A DNA stretch of 64,000 nucleotides from NCBI RefSeq assembly GCF_001693415.1, contig NZ_MAKX01000024.1:83303-147302 (forward strand), in the 5' to 3' direction. This DNA is from Tenacibaculum soleae. Lineage in GTDB: Bacteria > Bacteroidota > Bacteroidia > Flavobacteriales > Flavobacteriaceae. The notes beneath the pieces are model-generated. The model ran no database searches. It was not told the origin of the DNA and worked only from the letters and a program-made list of their open reading frames with translations. Below are positions 1 through 7,913 of this stretch, one piece after another. Both the position numbers and the translations under genes were made by a program. How positions within the stretch are numbered: position 1 is the first letter of the stretch; each line of letters begins with the position of its first letter.

Positions 1-98
1 TTACAACGGTTTTTTTGCTTTTTTAATATATTATGCTCTAAAAAGAAGCTTTATTTATTATGTAAAATGTTATATATTAGGATCTTTAATTTTTATTT

Positions 99-755
99 AT
101 GAATCATATCTCATCGTTTAAAATATATAGTGTAATTTATTTTATTACCTGTATTGTTTCGTTATTATTTATTGATAATAATGAATCGATTATTGAAATG
201 ATTTTAAAAATACTTACCATAGTATTAACTTCCTTTTTGTACTTAGCATATACAACAAAGATTAATTATTGGTATTTATTATTATTAATGTTTTGTATTG
301 TTGCTGATGCACTACTCATATTTGATCAAGATTTTTTAAAAGGCGGTATATTATTGTTAATGTTTACTCGAGTTATTTATCTGATCATTTTGCGTAAAAC
401 AATTTTAACCATAAAACTAAAGGTTATTTTACCGTATATAATACCAGGCTGTTTTGCTTTTTTTATTATGTCTTACTTGTTGTACTCATTTGTAGAAAAC
501 ATGTTGTTATCTATTTTTATGATTTGTCTTTTAAATTTAATTGTTATAGGTGTTTCTTTTTATCAATATTTATATAACATGACAAAAGATAATTTGTACT
601 TTATGCTAGGAATATTTTTAATTACTATAGCAGATTTTATAATTGCTTTTAATAAGTTTTTAGATTATCAATTGTATTACGTTGTTTTATATACTGTAAT
701 GTATTACGTAGCTCGTTATTTAATTTGTATTGCTATGATTAAAGAAAAACGTTAA
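99..755 (+). CDS. YhhN/TMEM86-like integral membrane protein (paralogue 1)
   Basis: A 218-residue, very hydrophobic protein with about seven or eight predicted membrane helices and almost no soluble part. Two features fit the YhhN/TMEM86 (lysoplasmalogenase) family: an Asp in helix 3 (D70, in VADALLIF, followed by F and GG), and a C-terminal block with D179, FNKF at 184-187 and a YYVARYLI segment. In characterised TMEM86 proteins these positions belong to the intramembrane active region that hydrolyses the vinyl-ether bond of lysoplasmalogens. Activity here is inferred only. A close paralogue in the same orientation starts at 1567, with a surface-protein gene between them on the opposite strand. 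The ATG at 99 starts directly before the first helix. No clear promoter was found in the 98 bases upstream. Confidence 0.75.
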   Translation: MNHISSFKIYSVIYFITCIVSLLFIDNNESIIEMILKILTIVLTSFLYLAYTTKINYWYLLLLMFCIVADALLIFDQDFLKGGILLLMFTRVIYLIILRKTILTIKLKVILPYIIPGCFAFFIMSYLLYSFVENMLLSIFMICLLNLIVIGVSFYQYLYNMTKDNLYFMLGIFLITIADFIIAFNKFLDYQLYYVVLYTVMYYVARYLICIAMIKEKR

Positions 756-783
756 TCATAATATTTCTGGTATCATGATTAAC
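751..783. terminator. Candidate bidirectional terminator hairpin
   Basis: A perfect 9-bp inverted repeat (GTTAATCAT / ATGATTAAC) with a 15-nt loop overlaps the stop codon of the YhhN-like gene and lies just before the convergent stop at 801. There is no strong T-tract, so it is a weak intrinsic terminator candidate. Confidence 0.35.
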
Positions 784-800
784 ATTTATTATTAGTAAAA

Positions 801-1529
801 CTAATTTTTATCAACTACATCACCAGATCCTACTGATTTATTATCGATGTTACTCGGGTTTCCTTTATAATAAACGCTTCCAGAGCCTACTATACTTGCT
901 TTTATTTTTTCAGTAACAGTAGTTTGCACATTTCCTGATCCAGCAATACTTGCTTTTACAGTTTTAACATTTAAATTATAAGCTTTTACACTACCAGAAC
1001 CTGCGATAGAGCATTTTAAATTTTCAGATTTACCTTTTAAATTAATACTTCCTGAGCCACCAATAGATGTTTTTACTGTGTTTGAATTAACACTAGCACT
1101 AATATTTCCTGAACCACCAATATTAAAAGAAATATCATTAGAGTTTAGTTGTTTATGAACAGTTACTTTTCCTGAGCCACCTAATGAAACCGCATCAATA
1201 CTTTTAAAAGGAATAGTAACTGTTAAACGTTTGGTTGTTTTAATATTAGCATTTTCTTTAAATTGTACTTTTAGTTTTCCCTTTTTAACTGTTGTTTCAA
1301 GATAAGGTAATAAGTTTTCTTCTCCGTTAATAGTTATTTTACCTTCAGTACCAGCTACTAAATTGACATCAAATGAACCACCGATGTTTACTTTGTCAAA
1401 ATTGTTGATAGATCTAGTTTTGGTAATAACGTTTCCATTGCCTTTAATTTTTTTAGAATTTGACCAGTTTTGAGCTTGACTATTAAAAGTTAATAAGGCT
1501 ACTACTACTGTAAAAAAAAGTTTTTTCAT
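801..1529 (-). CDS. Head-GIN (DUF2807) putative surface beta-repeat protein
   Basis: A 242-residue exported protein. It has a Sec signal peptide (residues 1-19, cleaved near SQA-Q) and then a mature part built of regularly spaced GSG turns (SLGGSG, NIGGSG, SIGGSG, SIAGSG twice, SIVGSG, SVGSG), about every 20 residues or less, which implies a right-handed beta-helix. This is the pattern of the DUF2807 'head GIN domain' family, often labelled putative autotransporter adhesin. The true function is unknown; a role at the outer membrane or in the periplasm is inferred. It is transcribed divergently from the second YhhN paralogue with only 37 bases between start codons. It resembles in design, but not in motif, the DYG-repeat protein at 2217-3293. 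Confidence 0.8.
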   Translation of the reverse strand: MKKLFFTVVVALLTFNSQAQNWSNSKKIKGNGNVITKTRSINNFDKVNIGGSFDVNLVAGTEGKITINGEENLLPYLETTVKKGKLKVQFKENANIKTTKRLTVTIPFKSIDAVSLGGSGKVTVHKQLNSNDISFNIGGSGNISASVNSNTVKTSIGGSGSINLKGKSENLKCSIAGSGSVKAYNLNVKTVKASIAGSGNVQTTVTEKIKASIVGSGSVYYKGNPSNIDNKSVGSGDVVDKN

Positions 1530-1566
1530 TTTATTTATTTATTTGAATGATTTATATTTACTTATT

Positions 1567-2220
1567 ATGGGGTTAAAATTTAAGATATACACAACTATTT
1601 ATTTTTTAGCATGTTTTGTGTCATTTTTTTTTATTGATGCAGGAACTTCACTGGAAGAAATGGTTGTTAAAATATTGTCATTAGTTTTTTTGGCTTTTTT
1701 ATATATAAGTGTATCAAAAGAAATAAATTATTGGTATATTTTAATATTAATGTGTATCATAGGTTCAGATTCTTTTTTTGTTTTTGATCCTGATTTTCTT
1801 ACAGAAGGAGTAATTTTGGTACTTATAGAGCGATTTTTATATTTTATAATTTTAAGAAAAACATTATCAAAAATTAAAATAGTGTCTTTGTTAACTTATA
1901 TGATACCAGGTATTTTAATTTTTGGAACACTATTATATATATATTTACCTTATTTAAAGGATATGCTGGGTACTCTTTTTGTTATATGTTTTTTTAATAT
2001 TACGTTAATAAGTGTTGCATACCTTAATTTTTTGCAAAAAAATGATCAAAAAAATTTATTTTTTCTATTAGGTATTTTCATGATTAGTGCTGTTGATTTC
2101 TTAATGGTGTATAATAAATATTTAGACTATAATTTTTACTACGTAATAGGGTATACGTTAACATACTATACAGCTCGTTATTTAATCTGTTATTCAATTA
2201 TTGAAGAAAGATACCGTTAA
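1567..2220 (+). CDS. YhhN/TMEM86-like integral membrane protein (paralogue 2)
   Basis: A 217-residue polytopic membrane protein that aligns over its whole length with the protein at 99-755. Shared blocks include KEINYWYI against TKINYWYL, the helix-3 Asp (D68), an ILRKT motif, the C-terminal D177 with YNKYLDYNFYYV, and the final ARYLIC. It therefore belongs to the same YhhN-like group. An upstream in-frame TTG at 1543 would add eight residues, but the ATG at 1567 matches the paralogue's start and is preferred. Its stop overlaps the convergent stop of the next gene within one TTAA (2217-2220), so there is no room for a terminator between them. A recent tandem duplication that has since diverged is the simplest explanation. 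Confidence 0.75.
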   Translation: MGLKFKIYTTIYFLACFVSFFFIDAGTSLEEMVVKILSLVFLAFLYISVSKEINYWYILILMCIIGSDSFFVFDPDFLTEGVILVLIERFLYFIILRKTLSKIKIVSLLTYMIPGILIFGTLLYIYLPYLKDMLGTLFVICFFNITLISVAYLNFLQKNDQKNLFFLLGIFMISAVDFLMVYNKYLDYNFYYVIGYTLTYYTARYLICYSIIEERYR

Positions 2221-3293
2221 TCATTAACCTTTAAAGAAACACTACCATATTTAGATTTTATATTTATAGTTGAGTTGTTGTTTGTTTTTCCAAAAGATCC
2301 TTCATAATATTTTTTGGTATTCTTTTTAATACTTTTAAAGAACTTTATTTTGTTTTCAGGATAATTAAATCCGGCGTAGCCTAAATCGACAATAAGGTTA
2401 AAATTATTATTACTATGAGTGCCTAGTTTTATACCTGTATAACTTCCGTCGATTGTAATGTCTTCAAAACCTTTTAAAATGTTGGCTACTTTAACACTTC
2501 CGTAATCAGTATTAATTTTTAAGTTTTTACTTAAGGTTCCTATTTTTATAGCAGCGTAATCTGAATTACCAATAATAGTACCTCCATTGTTTACATTGAC
2601 ACTACCATAATCGCTATTAAACCTTAAGTAGTTGGTATTGCCTATTTTTACTGTAGTATAATCGGCATTTATATTTAATGTTTCAGATTTTTCGATTTTA
2701 ATTTTAGAGTAATCAATATTTATAGTTCCTGCTTTTATAAAATTAATTTCAGAGCTACCACAATAGTCTAACTCTATAGTGTTGGTGTTGTTTAATAAAG
2801 CATCAACAAAAATATTTCCATAATCACAATTTAAATTAGCTTTACCTTTAAGTTTATCTAATTCGATTGTACCATATTGATTGTTTAAATCGGCATTGTT
2901 GGTTATTGGCATTTTTATAAAATAGTTGATTTTGTAATTAATATTACTATTACTCCAAAATGACCAATTAGATTTTATACTTTCTATTTTAGTACGTGCT
3001 TCAACCAAGTTGCTTGAAGCCTCAAAAAGAACATTAATTGCATTTAATTTTTTAGTAACTGTTTTTAAATCATTTCCTTTTACTATAATTTTAACATCAA
3101 TTTCAATACGGTTCTGATCCCATGTGGTTACATTTACATTTCCGTACTTATTATTGATATATAAGGTTGCATTTTTAGTAACATTAAAGCTTTTGTTAAT
3201 AGTTTTACTTTTTTCGTGTTTCTTTTTATCGGTAGCCATCATAATGGTGGGTAATAAGATAAAAAGGAATAATAATTTATATAATTTCATCAT
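2217..3293 (-). CDS. DUF4097-like beta-repeat exported protein
   Basis: A 358-residue exported protein with a signal peptide (about residues 1-20, ending near MMA). The N-terminal segment NNKYGNVNVTTWDQNRIEI is the opening signature of the DUF4097/'adhesin' beta-helix group. The mature chain carries repeated YG or DYG ladders (NNQYGTIEL, NCDYGNIFV, NADYTTVKI, NSDYGSVNV, NSDYAAIKI, NTDYGSVKV) and ends in SKYGSVSLKV. The function is unknown. It is the last gene of an operon with the ECF sigma factor and the anti-sigma factor and overlaps the latter by 17 bases, so it is probably translationally coupled. It may be the envelope-side product or sensor of this sigma pathway, which is inference. Confidence 0.7.
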   Translation of the reverse strand: MMKLYKLLFLFILLPTIMMATDKKKHEKSKTINKSFNVTKNATLYINNKYGNVNVTTWDQNRIEIDVKIIVKGNDLKTVTKKLNAINVLFEASSNLVEARTKIESIKSNWSFWSNSNINYKINYFIKMPITNNADLNNQYGTIELDKLKGKANLNCDYGNIFVDALLNNTNTIELDYCGSSEINFIKAGTINIDYSKIKIEKSETLNINADYTTVKIGNTNYLRFNSDYGSVNVNNGGTIIGNSDYAAIKIGTLSKNLKINTDYGSVKVANILKGFEDITIDGSYTGIKLGTHSNNNFNLIVDLGYAGFNYPENKIKFFKSIKKNTKKYYEGSFGKTNNNSTINIKSKYGSVSLKVND

Positions 3294-3804
3294 TTAAAAA
3301 CTTTAAGGTTATTGATTTATTTTGTTCTAACTGTAATAATAAACTGTTTAGCACAGTTAGTCGTTGTTGGTAATTGTTAATTATTTTTTGAATAACTAAA
3401 CGTTTGTTTTCTTGTTTTGTTAGTTCGTCAATTAATAATTTATAATGATCTTCTAATTCTTCTATATTTTCTAAAGCATCTTCAATCATTGCCTCAGTTT
3501 GAATATTTCTATATTGTTCAACCTCTTTTAATTCCTGATTTATTGTTGTTACAAAAAAACTTTGAGCTTCTGCCATTTTTGGAGAAACATCAGCTAAATC
3601 ATACATTGTTTTTTGTTGATAATTACCAAGGTAAAAACCAATTATTAATGTAATTGAGGCAGCAATACTTATCCAAAATATTTTTAGTTTTTGTTGTTTT
3701 TGAGGTGTTTTTAATTTTTTGTGAAAACGTTTTGAATGATCTGAATGTGGTTCGAGAATATCAAAATCATTGTCATTAAAAAATTGTTTTAATTTATCAT
3801 CCAT
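3277..3804 (-). CDS. Probable membrane-bound anti-sigma factor
   Basis: A 175-residue protein with a charged cytoplasmic N-terminus (1-41), a single membrane helix (about 42-60, IFWISIAASITLIIGFYLG) and a C-terminal part rich in Glu, Gln and Leu that looks helical or coiled-coil. It directly follows an ECF sigma factor with an 8-base overlap. That arrangement and topology are typical of anti-sigma factors, which hold the sigma factor at the inner membrane until an envelope signal arrives. I see no canonical ZAS (HxxxCxxC) zinc motif, so it would be a non-zinc type. The assignment rests on synteny and topology, not on a recognised domain. Confidence 0.65.
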   Translation of the reverse strand: MDDKLKQFFNDNDFDILEPHSDHSKRFHKKLKTPQKQQKLKIFWISIAASITLIIGFYLGNYQQKTMYDLADVSPKMAEAQSFFVTTINQELKEVEQYRNIQTEAMIEDALENIEELEDHYKLLIDELTKQENKRLVIQKIINNYQQRLTVLNSLLLQLEQNKSITLKFLNDEII

Positions 3805-4369
3805 ATACTTGTGATTGATTAATGTCAGTAAGCAAAAGTTGTTTTAATTTCTTTTTTGCTCTTGATATTGTTGTACGAACATTTTCGTTTGTATAATTTA
3901 ATATTTGAGATATTTCTTCATAATCATAACCTTCTATTAAATTTAAAGTTAACACTATTCGGTAATTATCTTTTAAGCTTGATAAGCTTTTTAGTACTTG
4001 TTTTACATTTAAAGTAGTGTAATCAATTACATTTTCATCAATTTCATAATCTGGTATAATATCCATTTTTACTTCTTCATATCGGTTGTTTTTTTTAAGT
4101 TGTGTAAGGCTTTTGTTTATTACGATTCTTTTTAACCAAGCTCCAAAGGCAACTTCACCTTTAAAGGTATTTAGTTTAGTAAAAGCGGTTAAAAAAGCTT
4201 CTTGAATTAAATCTTCGGCCTCAAACTCGTCTTTTAAAATACGATAAGCAGTATTGTACATTGCTTTATAGTAATTATTATACACCTGCATTTGTGCAGT
4301 GCTATCGTTTTTTTTACAGCGTTCGATTAGTTGGTTGATATGTGTCGTTTTAGATTCCAAAGAAATCAT
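3797..4369 (-). CDS. ECF-type RNA polymerase sigma factor
   Basis: A 190-residue sigma-70 family protein with only regions 2 and 4. Region 2 (about 15-90) contains the AEDLIQEAFLTAF element and the LKRIVINKSLTQLKK segment. Region 4 (about 125-180) contains the helix-turn-helix YEEISQILNYTNENVRTTISRAKKKL. It directs RNA polymerase to promoters of an envelope-stress or surface regulon, probably including its own operon. It is the first gene of a three-gene overlapping operon with the anti-sigma factor and the DUF4097-like protein. Upstream on its strand, TCAATTTG lies one mismatch from the Bacteroidota -7 element. The length and the absence of extra C-terminal domains fit an ordinary ECF sigma factor. 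Confidence 0.92.
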   Translation of the reverse strand: MISLESKTTHINQLIERCKKNDSTAQMQVYNNYYKAMYNTAYRILKDEFEAEDLIQEAFLTAFTKLNTFKGEVAFGAWLKRIVINKSLTQLKKNNRYEEVKMDIIPDYEIDENVIDYTTLNVKQVLKSLSSLKDNYRIVLTLNLIEGYDYEEISQILNYTNENVRTTISRAKKKLKQLLLTDINQSQVYG

Positions 4370-4548
4370 TCTATACTAAAGACAAATTGACTTTTAAATT
4401 GTGACAGTTTTTTTAGATAAAAATAAGAATATATTTAATAAAAATAGTTGAATTGCTTTTAATTGATTCTTTTTCAGTTGAGTATATTTTAGGGTTAGTA
4501 GTAAAAGTATCAAAAATAGACAAGAGAAGTAAAATGAATGAAAATACG

Positions 4549-4556
4549 TATATTTG
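4549..4556 (+). promoter_or_regulatory. -7 element (TATATTTG) placed for a near-leaderless transcript
   Basis: TATATTTG matches the Bacteroidota -7 consensus TAnnTTTG exactly. Its final G is five bases before the ATG at 4562, so transcription would start at or within a few bases of the start codon. No clear -33 TTTG was found at the usual spacing. Confidence 0.55.
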
Positions 4557-4561
4557 GCATA

Positions 4562-5419
4562 ATGATTGACAGTATAAAAATTATTGAGTGCCCAAGGGAT
4601 GCAATGCAAGGAATTAAAAGTCATTTTATTCCTACAGAGGCTAAAGCAAAATATATAAATTCGCTTTTAAAAGTAGGCTTTGATACAATAGATTTTGGAA
4701 GTTTTGTGTCGCCAAAAGCAATTCCTCAAATGCGAGATACAGCGGCAGTTTTATCTAAATTAGATTTAACTACAACTAGTAGTAAATTATTAGCAATTGT
4801 AGCCAATGTAAGAGGGGCAAATGATGCTTCGCAGTTTGAAGAAATAGATTATTTAGGGTATCCTTTTTCGATATCAGAAAATTTTCAAATGCGTAACACA
4901 CATAAAACAATAGAGCAATCTATTGACACTTTAAAAGAAGTATTAGCAATAGCAAATAGAGTAAATAAAGAAGTGGTAGCATATTTATCAATGGGGTTTG
5001 GAAACCCGTATGGAGATCCTTGGAGCGTTGAAATAGTTGGAGAATGGACAGAAAAATTATCAAAATTAGGAGTTAAAATACTATCTTTATCAGATACAGT
5101 TGGTACATCAACTCCTGAAGATATACACTATTTATATTCAAATTTGATACCTAGCTATCCGCAAATAGAGTTTGGTGCACATTTACATACTACGCCAGCA
5201 AAATGGCATGAAAAAGTAGATAGTGCTTTTAAAGCAGGATGCCGTCGTTTTGATGGTGCTATTAAAGGTTATGGAGGTTGTCCAATGGCAAAAGATGAGT
5301 TAACAGGTAATATGCCTACAGAAAAATTATTGTCGTATTTTACAGCAAATAAAGTAATAACAAATATAAAACCAATGAGTTTTGAAAGTGCATACAACAA
5401 AGCACTCGAAGTTTTTTAA
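4562..5419 (+). CDS. Hydroxymethylglutaryl-CoA lyase
   Basis: A 285-residue TIM-barrel protein of the HMGL/DRE-TIM family. It cleaves HMG-CoA to acetoacetate and acetyl-CoA, the last step of leucine degradation. The sequence shows the metal and catalytic set expected from the human enzyme: R12-D13 with Q16 in CPRDAMQG, H207 and H209 in GAHLHT, catalytic C240 in GYGGCPMAKD, and N250 in LTGN. The spacing from H209 to C240 (31 residues) equals that in the human enzyme. The ATG at 4562 is chosen because it places the first strand (IKIIEC) right after the start. An earlier ATG at 4538 lies upstream of the -7 element. The next gene begins six bases after the stop. Confidence 0.9.
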   Translation: MIDSIKIIECPRDAMQGIKSHFIPTEAKAKYINSLLKVGFDTIDFGSFVSPKAIPQMRDTAAVLSKLDLTTTSSKLLAIVANVRGANDASQFEEIDYLGYPFSISENFQMRNTHKTIEQSIDTLKEVLAIANRVNKEVVAYLSMGFGNPYGDPWSVEIVGEWTEKLSKLGVKILSLSDTVGTSTPEDIHYLYSNLIPSYPQIEFGAHLHTTPAKWHEKVDSAFKAGCRRFDGAIKGYGGCPMAKDELTGNMPTEKLLSYFTANKVITNIKPMSFESAYNKALEVF

Positions 5420-5425
5420 TAAAAT

Positions 5426-6229
5426 ATGAAATTTAAATTAATTGTACTTTTTTTCTTTTTTTCTACGATTTATCAATCTGCAATTGATGAAAGAATAGGG
5501 GTATGGCAAATTAGAAATGGAGTATTAATTAAAAATGGGTCTAATAAAAATGACTTAGCCAATGATTATTGGAAAGAGTTTTATAGGATTTTCCCTAAAG
5601 AGTTAACGAGTAAATATGTTAAACGAATTATTTTAATGACTGATGGACCTGACGAAAAAGTAGGTGCGTTAGTCTCTTTAAATTCTAGAAATGATAAATG
5701 GCAACTAGAAATTGATATAAAAGACGTTAATTTAAAGTCGAGAAATAAAAAAAGATTATACGAGTCTGTTTATACAATGACTCATGAGTTTGGGCACTTA
5801 TTAACATTAAATAAAACACAAATAAGACCTACCTCAAAAAGTAAACAAGAGGAAGGAGAATTGTATTTAACTTTAGAAGGTGAAGCATACAAAAATAGCT
5901 ATATAAATAAATTTGTAAATATTTTTTGGAAAGGTGCTTTATTAGATAATTGGGACGTTATACAAAAAGATTTTTGTTATACAGAAGCTAATTGTGTAGA
6001 AAAATTATACGATTTATATCAAGATAATTCATCAGAATTTTTAACTGATTATGCAGCTATAAGCCCTGAAGAAGATATTGTAGAAAGCTGGACAGCCTTT
6101 GTATTACGGTCTAAAGTTAGAAATCCAAGAACGATTGCCCAAAAAAAGATAAACTTTTTTTATCAGTTTCCAGAATTAGTAGCTTATCGAAAAATGATAC
6201 GATTAAATACTCGTAAATATCTTCATTAG
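5426..6229 (+). CDS. Exported zinc-metallopeptidase-like protein (HEFGH)
   Basis: A 267-residue protein with an N-terminal signal peptide (about 1-19) and no lipobox cysteine. It has a clear HExxH zinc motif (H120-E121-F-G-H124) inside TMTHEFGHLLTL. The downstream segment EEDIVESWTAF holds Glu residues (E220 is favoured) that could be the third zinc ligand, as in putative gluzincin-type peptidases. Two cysteines, C184 and C190, could form a disulfide after export. No named family was recognised and the substrate is unknown. It follows HMG-CoA lyase by six bases and may be cotranscribed with it, without an obvious functional link. Confidence 0.6.
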   Translation: MKFKLIVLFFFFSTIYQSAIDERIGVWQIRNGVLIKNGSNKNDLANDYWKEFYRIFPKELTSKYVKRIILMTDGPDEKVGALVSLNSRNDKWQLEIDIKDVNLKSRNKKRLYESVYTMTHEFGHLLTLNKTQIRPTSKSKQEEGELYLTLEGEAYKNSYINKFVNIFWKGALLDNWDVIQKDFCYTEANCVEKLYDLYQDNSSEFLTDYAAISPEEDIVESWTAFVLRSKVRNPRTIAQKKINFFYQFPELVAYRKMIRLNTRKYLH

Positions 6230-6235
6230 AATATG

Positions 6236-6243
6236 TAAATTTG
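6236..6243 (+). promoter_or_regulatory. -7 element (TAAATTTG) upstream of the 5'-nucleotidase gene
   Basis: TAAATTTG fits TAnnTTTG and lies 20 bases before the ATG at 6263, giving a short leader. No good -33 box was found. Confidence 0.4.
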
Positions 6244-6262
6244 TTGCATTAAAAAAAATGTA

Positions 6263-7813
6263 ATGAAATCAATTAATACTCTTTGCCTGCTTATAGTAAC
6301 TATTTTTATAGGTGGTTGTACTTATCAAAAAAATAAAGCAAACTCAATACCTGATCATCACTTTAAAAAAGTAGCAGGAAAAACATATTTTAATATACTT
6401 CAATTAAATGATGTTTATGAAATTGCTCCTATTCAAGGTGGTAAGTATGGCGGAATGGCAAGGGTAGCAACAGTACACGAAAATTTATTAAAGGAAAATA
6501 AAAATACAATGCTTGTTTTAGCGGGCGATTTTTTAAATCCATCCTTAATAGGTACCATGAAAGTTAATGGTGAAAGAGTTAGAGGTAAACAAATGGTTGA
6601 AGTTATGAATGCCATGAACTTTGATTTGGTAGCTATAGGTAATCATGAATTTGATTTAAGTTATACGAGTTTACAAAAAAGACTTAACGAAAGTAAATTT
6701 GATTGGATTTCAGCAAATGTATTGCATCATAAAGATGGTAAGTATGAACCTTTTTATAAATTAGTAAATGGAGAAAACGAATATTTAAAAGATTCCTATA
6801 TTAAAGAATTTATAAATTCTGATGGAACCAAGCTAAAAGTAGGTTTTATAAGTGCTTGTATACCATCAAACCCAAAAAGCTATGTTTTTTATGGTGATAT
6901 ATATGATGAAATTAAACGATCATATAATGAGATTAAAAATAATGTAGATATAGTAATAGGATTAACACACTTAGGGTTAAGTCAGGATAAAAAAGTAGCT
7001 GAATTATTACCAAATGTTCCATTAATTATGGGAGGTCACGAGCATGTTAATAGTTATGATACGGTTGGTAATGTACATATAGCGAAAGCTGATGCTAATG
7101 CAAAAACAGCTTATATTCATCGTTTTGAGTATGATCTTAAGACAAAAGAAGTACAATTAAAATCAGAATTAAAAGAAATAAATGATCAAATAGCACCAAA
7201 TAAAACAGTTGGTAATATTGTTGATAAATGGCAGCTTATTTTAAAGAATAAAATTAACGAAATTGTTAAAAACCCATATGAGGTAATTTATAAAGCACCA
7301 AAACCATTGGATGCTACTGAGGCATCAATTAGAAGTATTCAAACCAATATGGGAGATATTATTACAAAAGCAATGAGTTATGCTTATAATGATAAAGTTG
7401 ATTGTGCACTAGTAAATGGAGGTTCAGTTCGTATTGATGATAAATTAGAAGGAAACATTAATGTTGTTGATGTTTTTAGAGTTTTACCCTATGGTGGTGC
7501 AATACTAAAAGTTGATATAAAAGGAAGCCTTTTAAAACAAGTACTAGAATATAGTGAAAAATCAGTTGGTACAGGTGCTTATTTACAGCGTTATAATGTT
7601 GATAAAAAGAACGGAAATTGGAGAGTGTCAAACAAATTGATTTTAGAAAACAAAATATACAAAGTTGCTTTTTCTGATTATTTATTAAAAGGATTAGATA
7701 TACCGATGTTATCAAAAAATAGTGAAAGTGTAGATTCTATTTACATACCTAAAAAAAATGAAATCAGTTTTGATATTCGAAAAGCTGTCATCTCTTATTT
7801 AAAAACAATATAA
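6263..7813 (+). CDS. 5'-nucleotidase / metallophosphoesterase lipoprotein
   Basis: A 516-residue two-domain protein. The signal peptide ends in a lipobox (FIGG-C19), so it is anchored as a lipoprotein. The N-terminal calcineurin-type metallophosphoesterase domain has LQLNDVYEI, LAGDFLNPS, AIGNHEFDLS, GLTHLG and GGHEHVN, which carry the usual bimetal ligands. The C-terminal domain, with VNGGSVRIDD and VFRVLPYGG, is the 5'-nucleotidase C-terminal domain that binds the nucleoside. It probably releases phosphate from nucleotides outside the inner membrane. The first phosphoesterase motif reads NDVYEI where many family members have ND(I/L)HG. The exact substrate cannot be read from sequence. Confidence 0.85.
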   Translation: MKSINTLCLLIVTIFIGGCTYQKNKANSIPDHHFKKVAGKTYFNILQLNDVYEIAPIQGGKYGGMARVATVHENLLKENKNTMLVLAGDFLNPSLIGTMKVNGERVRGKQMVEVMNAMNFDLVAIGNHEFDLSYTSLQKRLNESKFDWISANVLHHKDGKYEPFYKLVNGENEYLKDSYIKEFINSDGTKLKVGFISACIPSNPKSYVFYGDIYDEIKRSYNEIKNNVDIVIGLTHLGLSQDKKVAELLPNVPLIMGGHEHVNSYDTVGNVHIAKADANAKTAYIHRFEYDLKTKEVQLKSELKEINDQIAPNKTVGNIVDKWQLILKNKINEIVKNPYEVIYKAPKPLDATEASIRSIQTNMGDIITKAMSYAYNDKVDCALVNGGSVRIDDKLEGNINVVDVFRVLPYGGAILKVDIKGSLLKQVLEYSEKSVGTGAYLQRYNVDKKNGNWRVSNKLILENKIYKVAFSDYLLKGLDIPMLSKNSESVDSIYIPKKNEISFDIRKAVISYLKTI

Positions 7814-7825
7814 CCTTATTTTTAA

Positions 7826-7845
7826 TTAAAATAAATCTAAATAAA
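7826..7845 (+). promoter_or_regulatory. Operator copy A of the iron island, upstream of -33
   Basis: TTAAAATAAATCTAAATAAA. Its 12-base core AATCTAAATAAA (7834-7845) is identical in five places in this window. It ends one base before the -33 TTTG. It differs at one position from the pair of perfect copies at 21410-21432 and 21471-21493. A metal-responsive repressor of the Fur or DtxR type is the likely ligand (inference). Confidence 0.65.
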
Positions 7846-7846
7846 A

Positions 7847-7877
7847 TTTGCTTATTTAGAATAGTTCTATAAATTTG
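7847..7877 (+). promoter_or_regulatory. Promoter of the DUF4856 gene (TTTG-N19-TAAATTTG)
   Basis: A full Bacteroidota promoter: TTTG at 7847-7850, a 19-base spacer, and TAAATTTG at 7870-7877. The spacer holds an imperfect inverted repeat (TTTAGAA-TAG-TTCTATAAA). Operator copies A and B lie directly on either side. Confidence 0.8.
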
Positions 7878-7887
7878 CATAAGTTTA

Positions 7888-7908
7888 TTAAAATTAAATC
7901 TAAATAAA
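7888..7908 (+). promoter_or_regulatory. Operator copy B of the iron island, downstream of -7
   Basis: It contains the same core AATCTAAATAAA (7897-7908), 63 bases after copy A and in the same orientation. It covers the expected transcription start. The left half, TTAAAATTA, repeats that of the other copies with one inserted A. Confidence 0.65.
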
Positions 7909-7913
7909 ATATA

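Noticed and set aside
4394..4624. A minus-strand ORF between the sigma factor and HMG-CoA lyase genes
   Set aside because: It overlaps the start of HMG-CoA lyase and its promoter; the product looks like translated AT-rich intergenic DNA.
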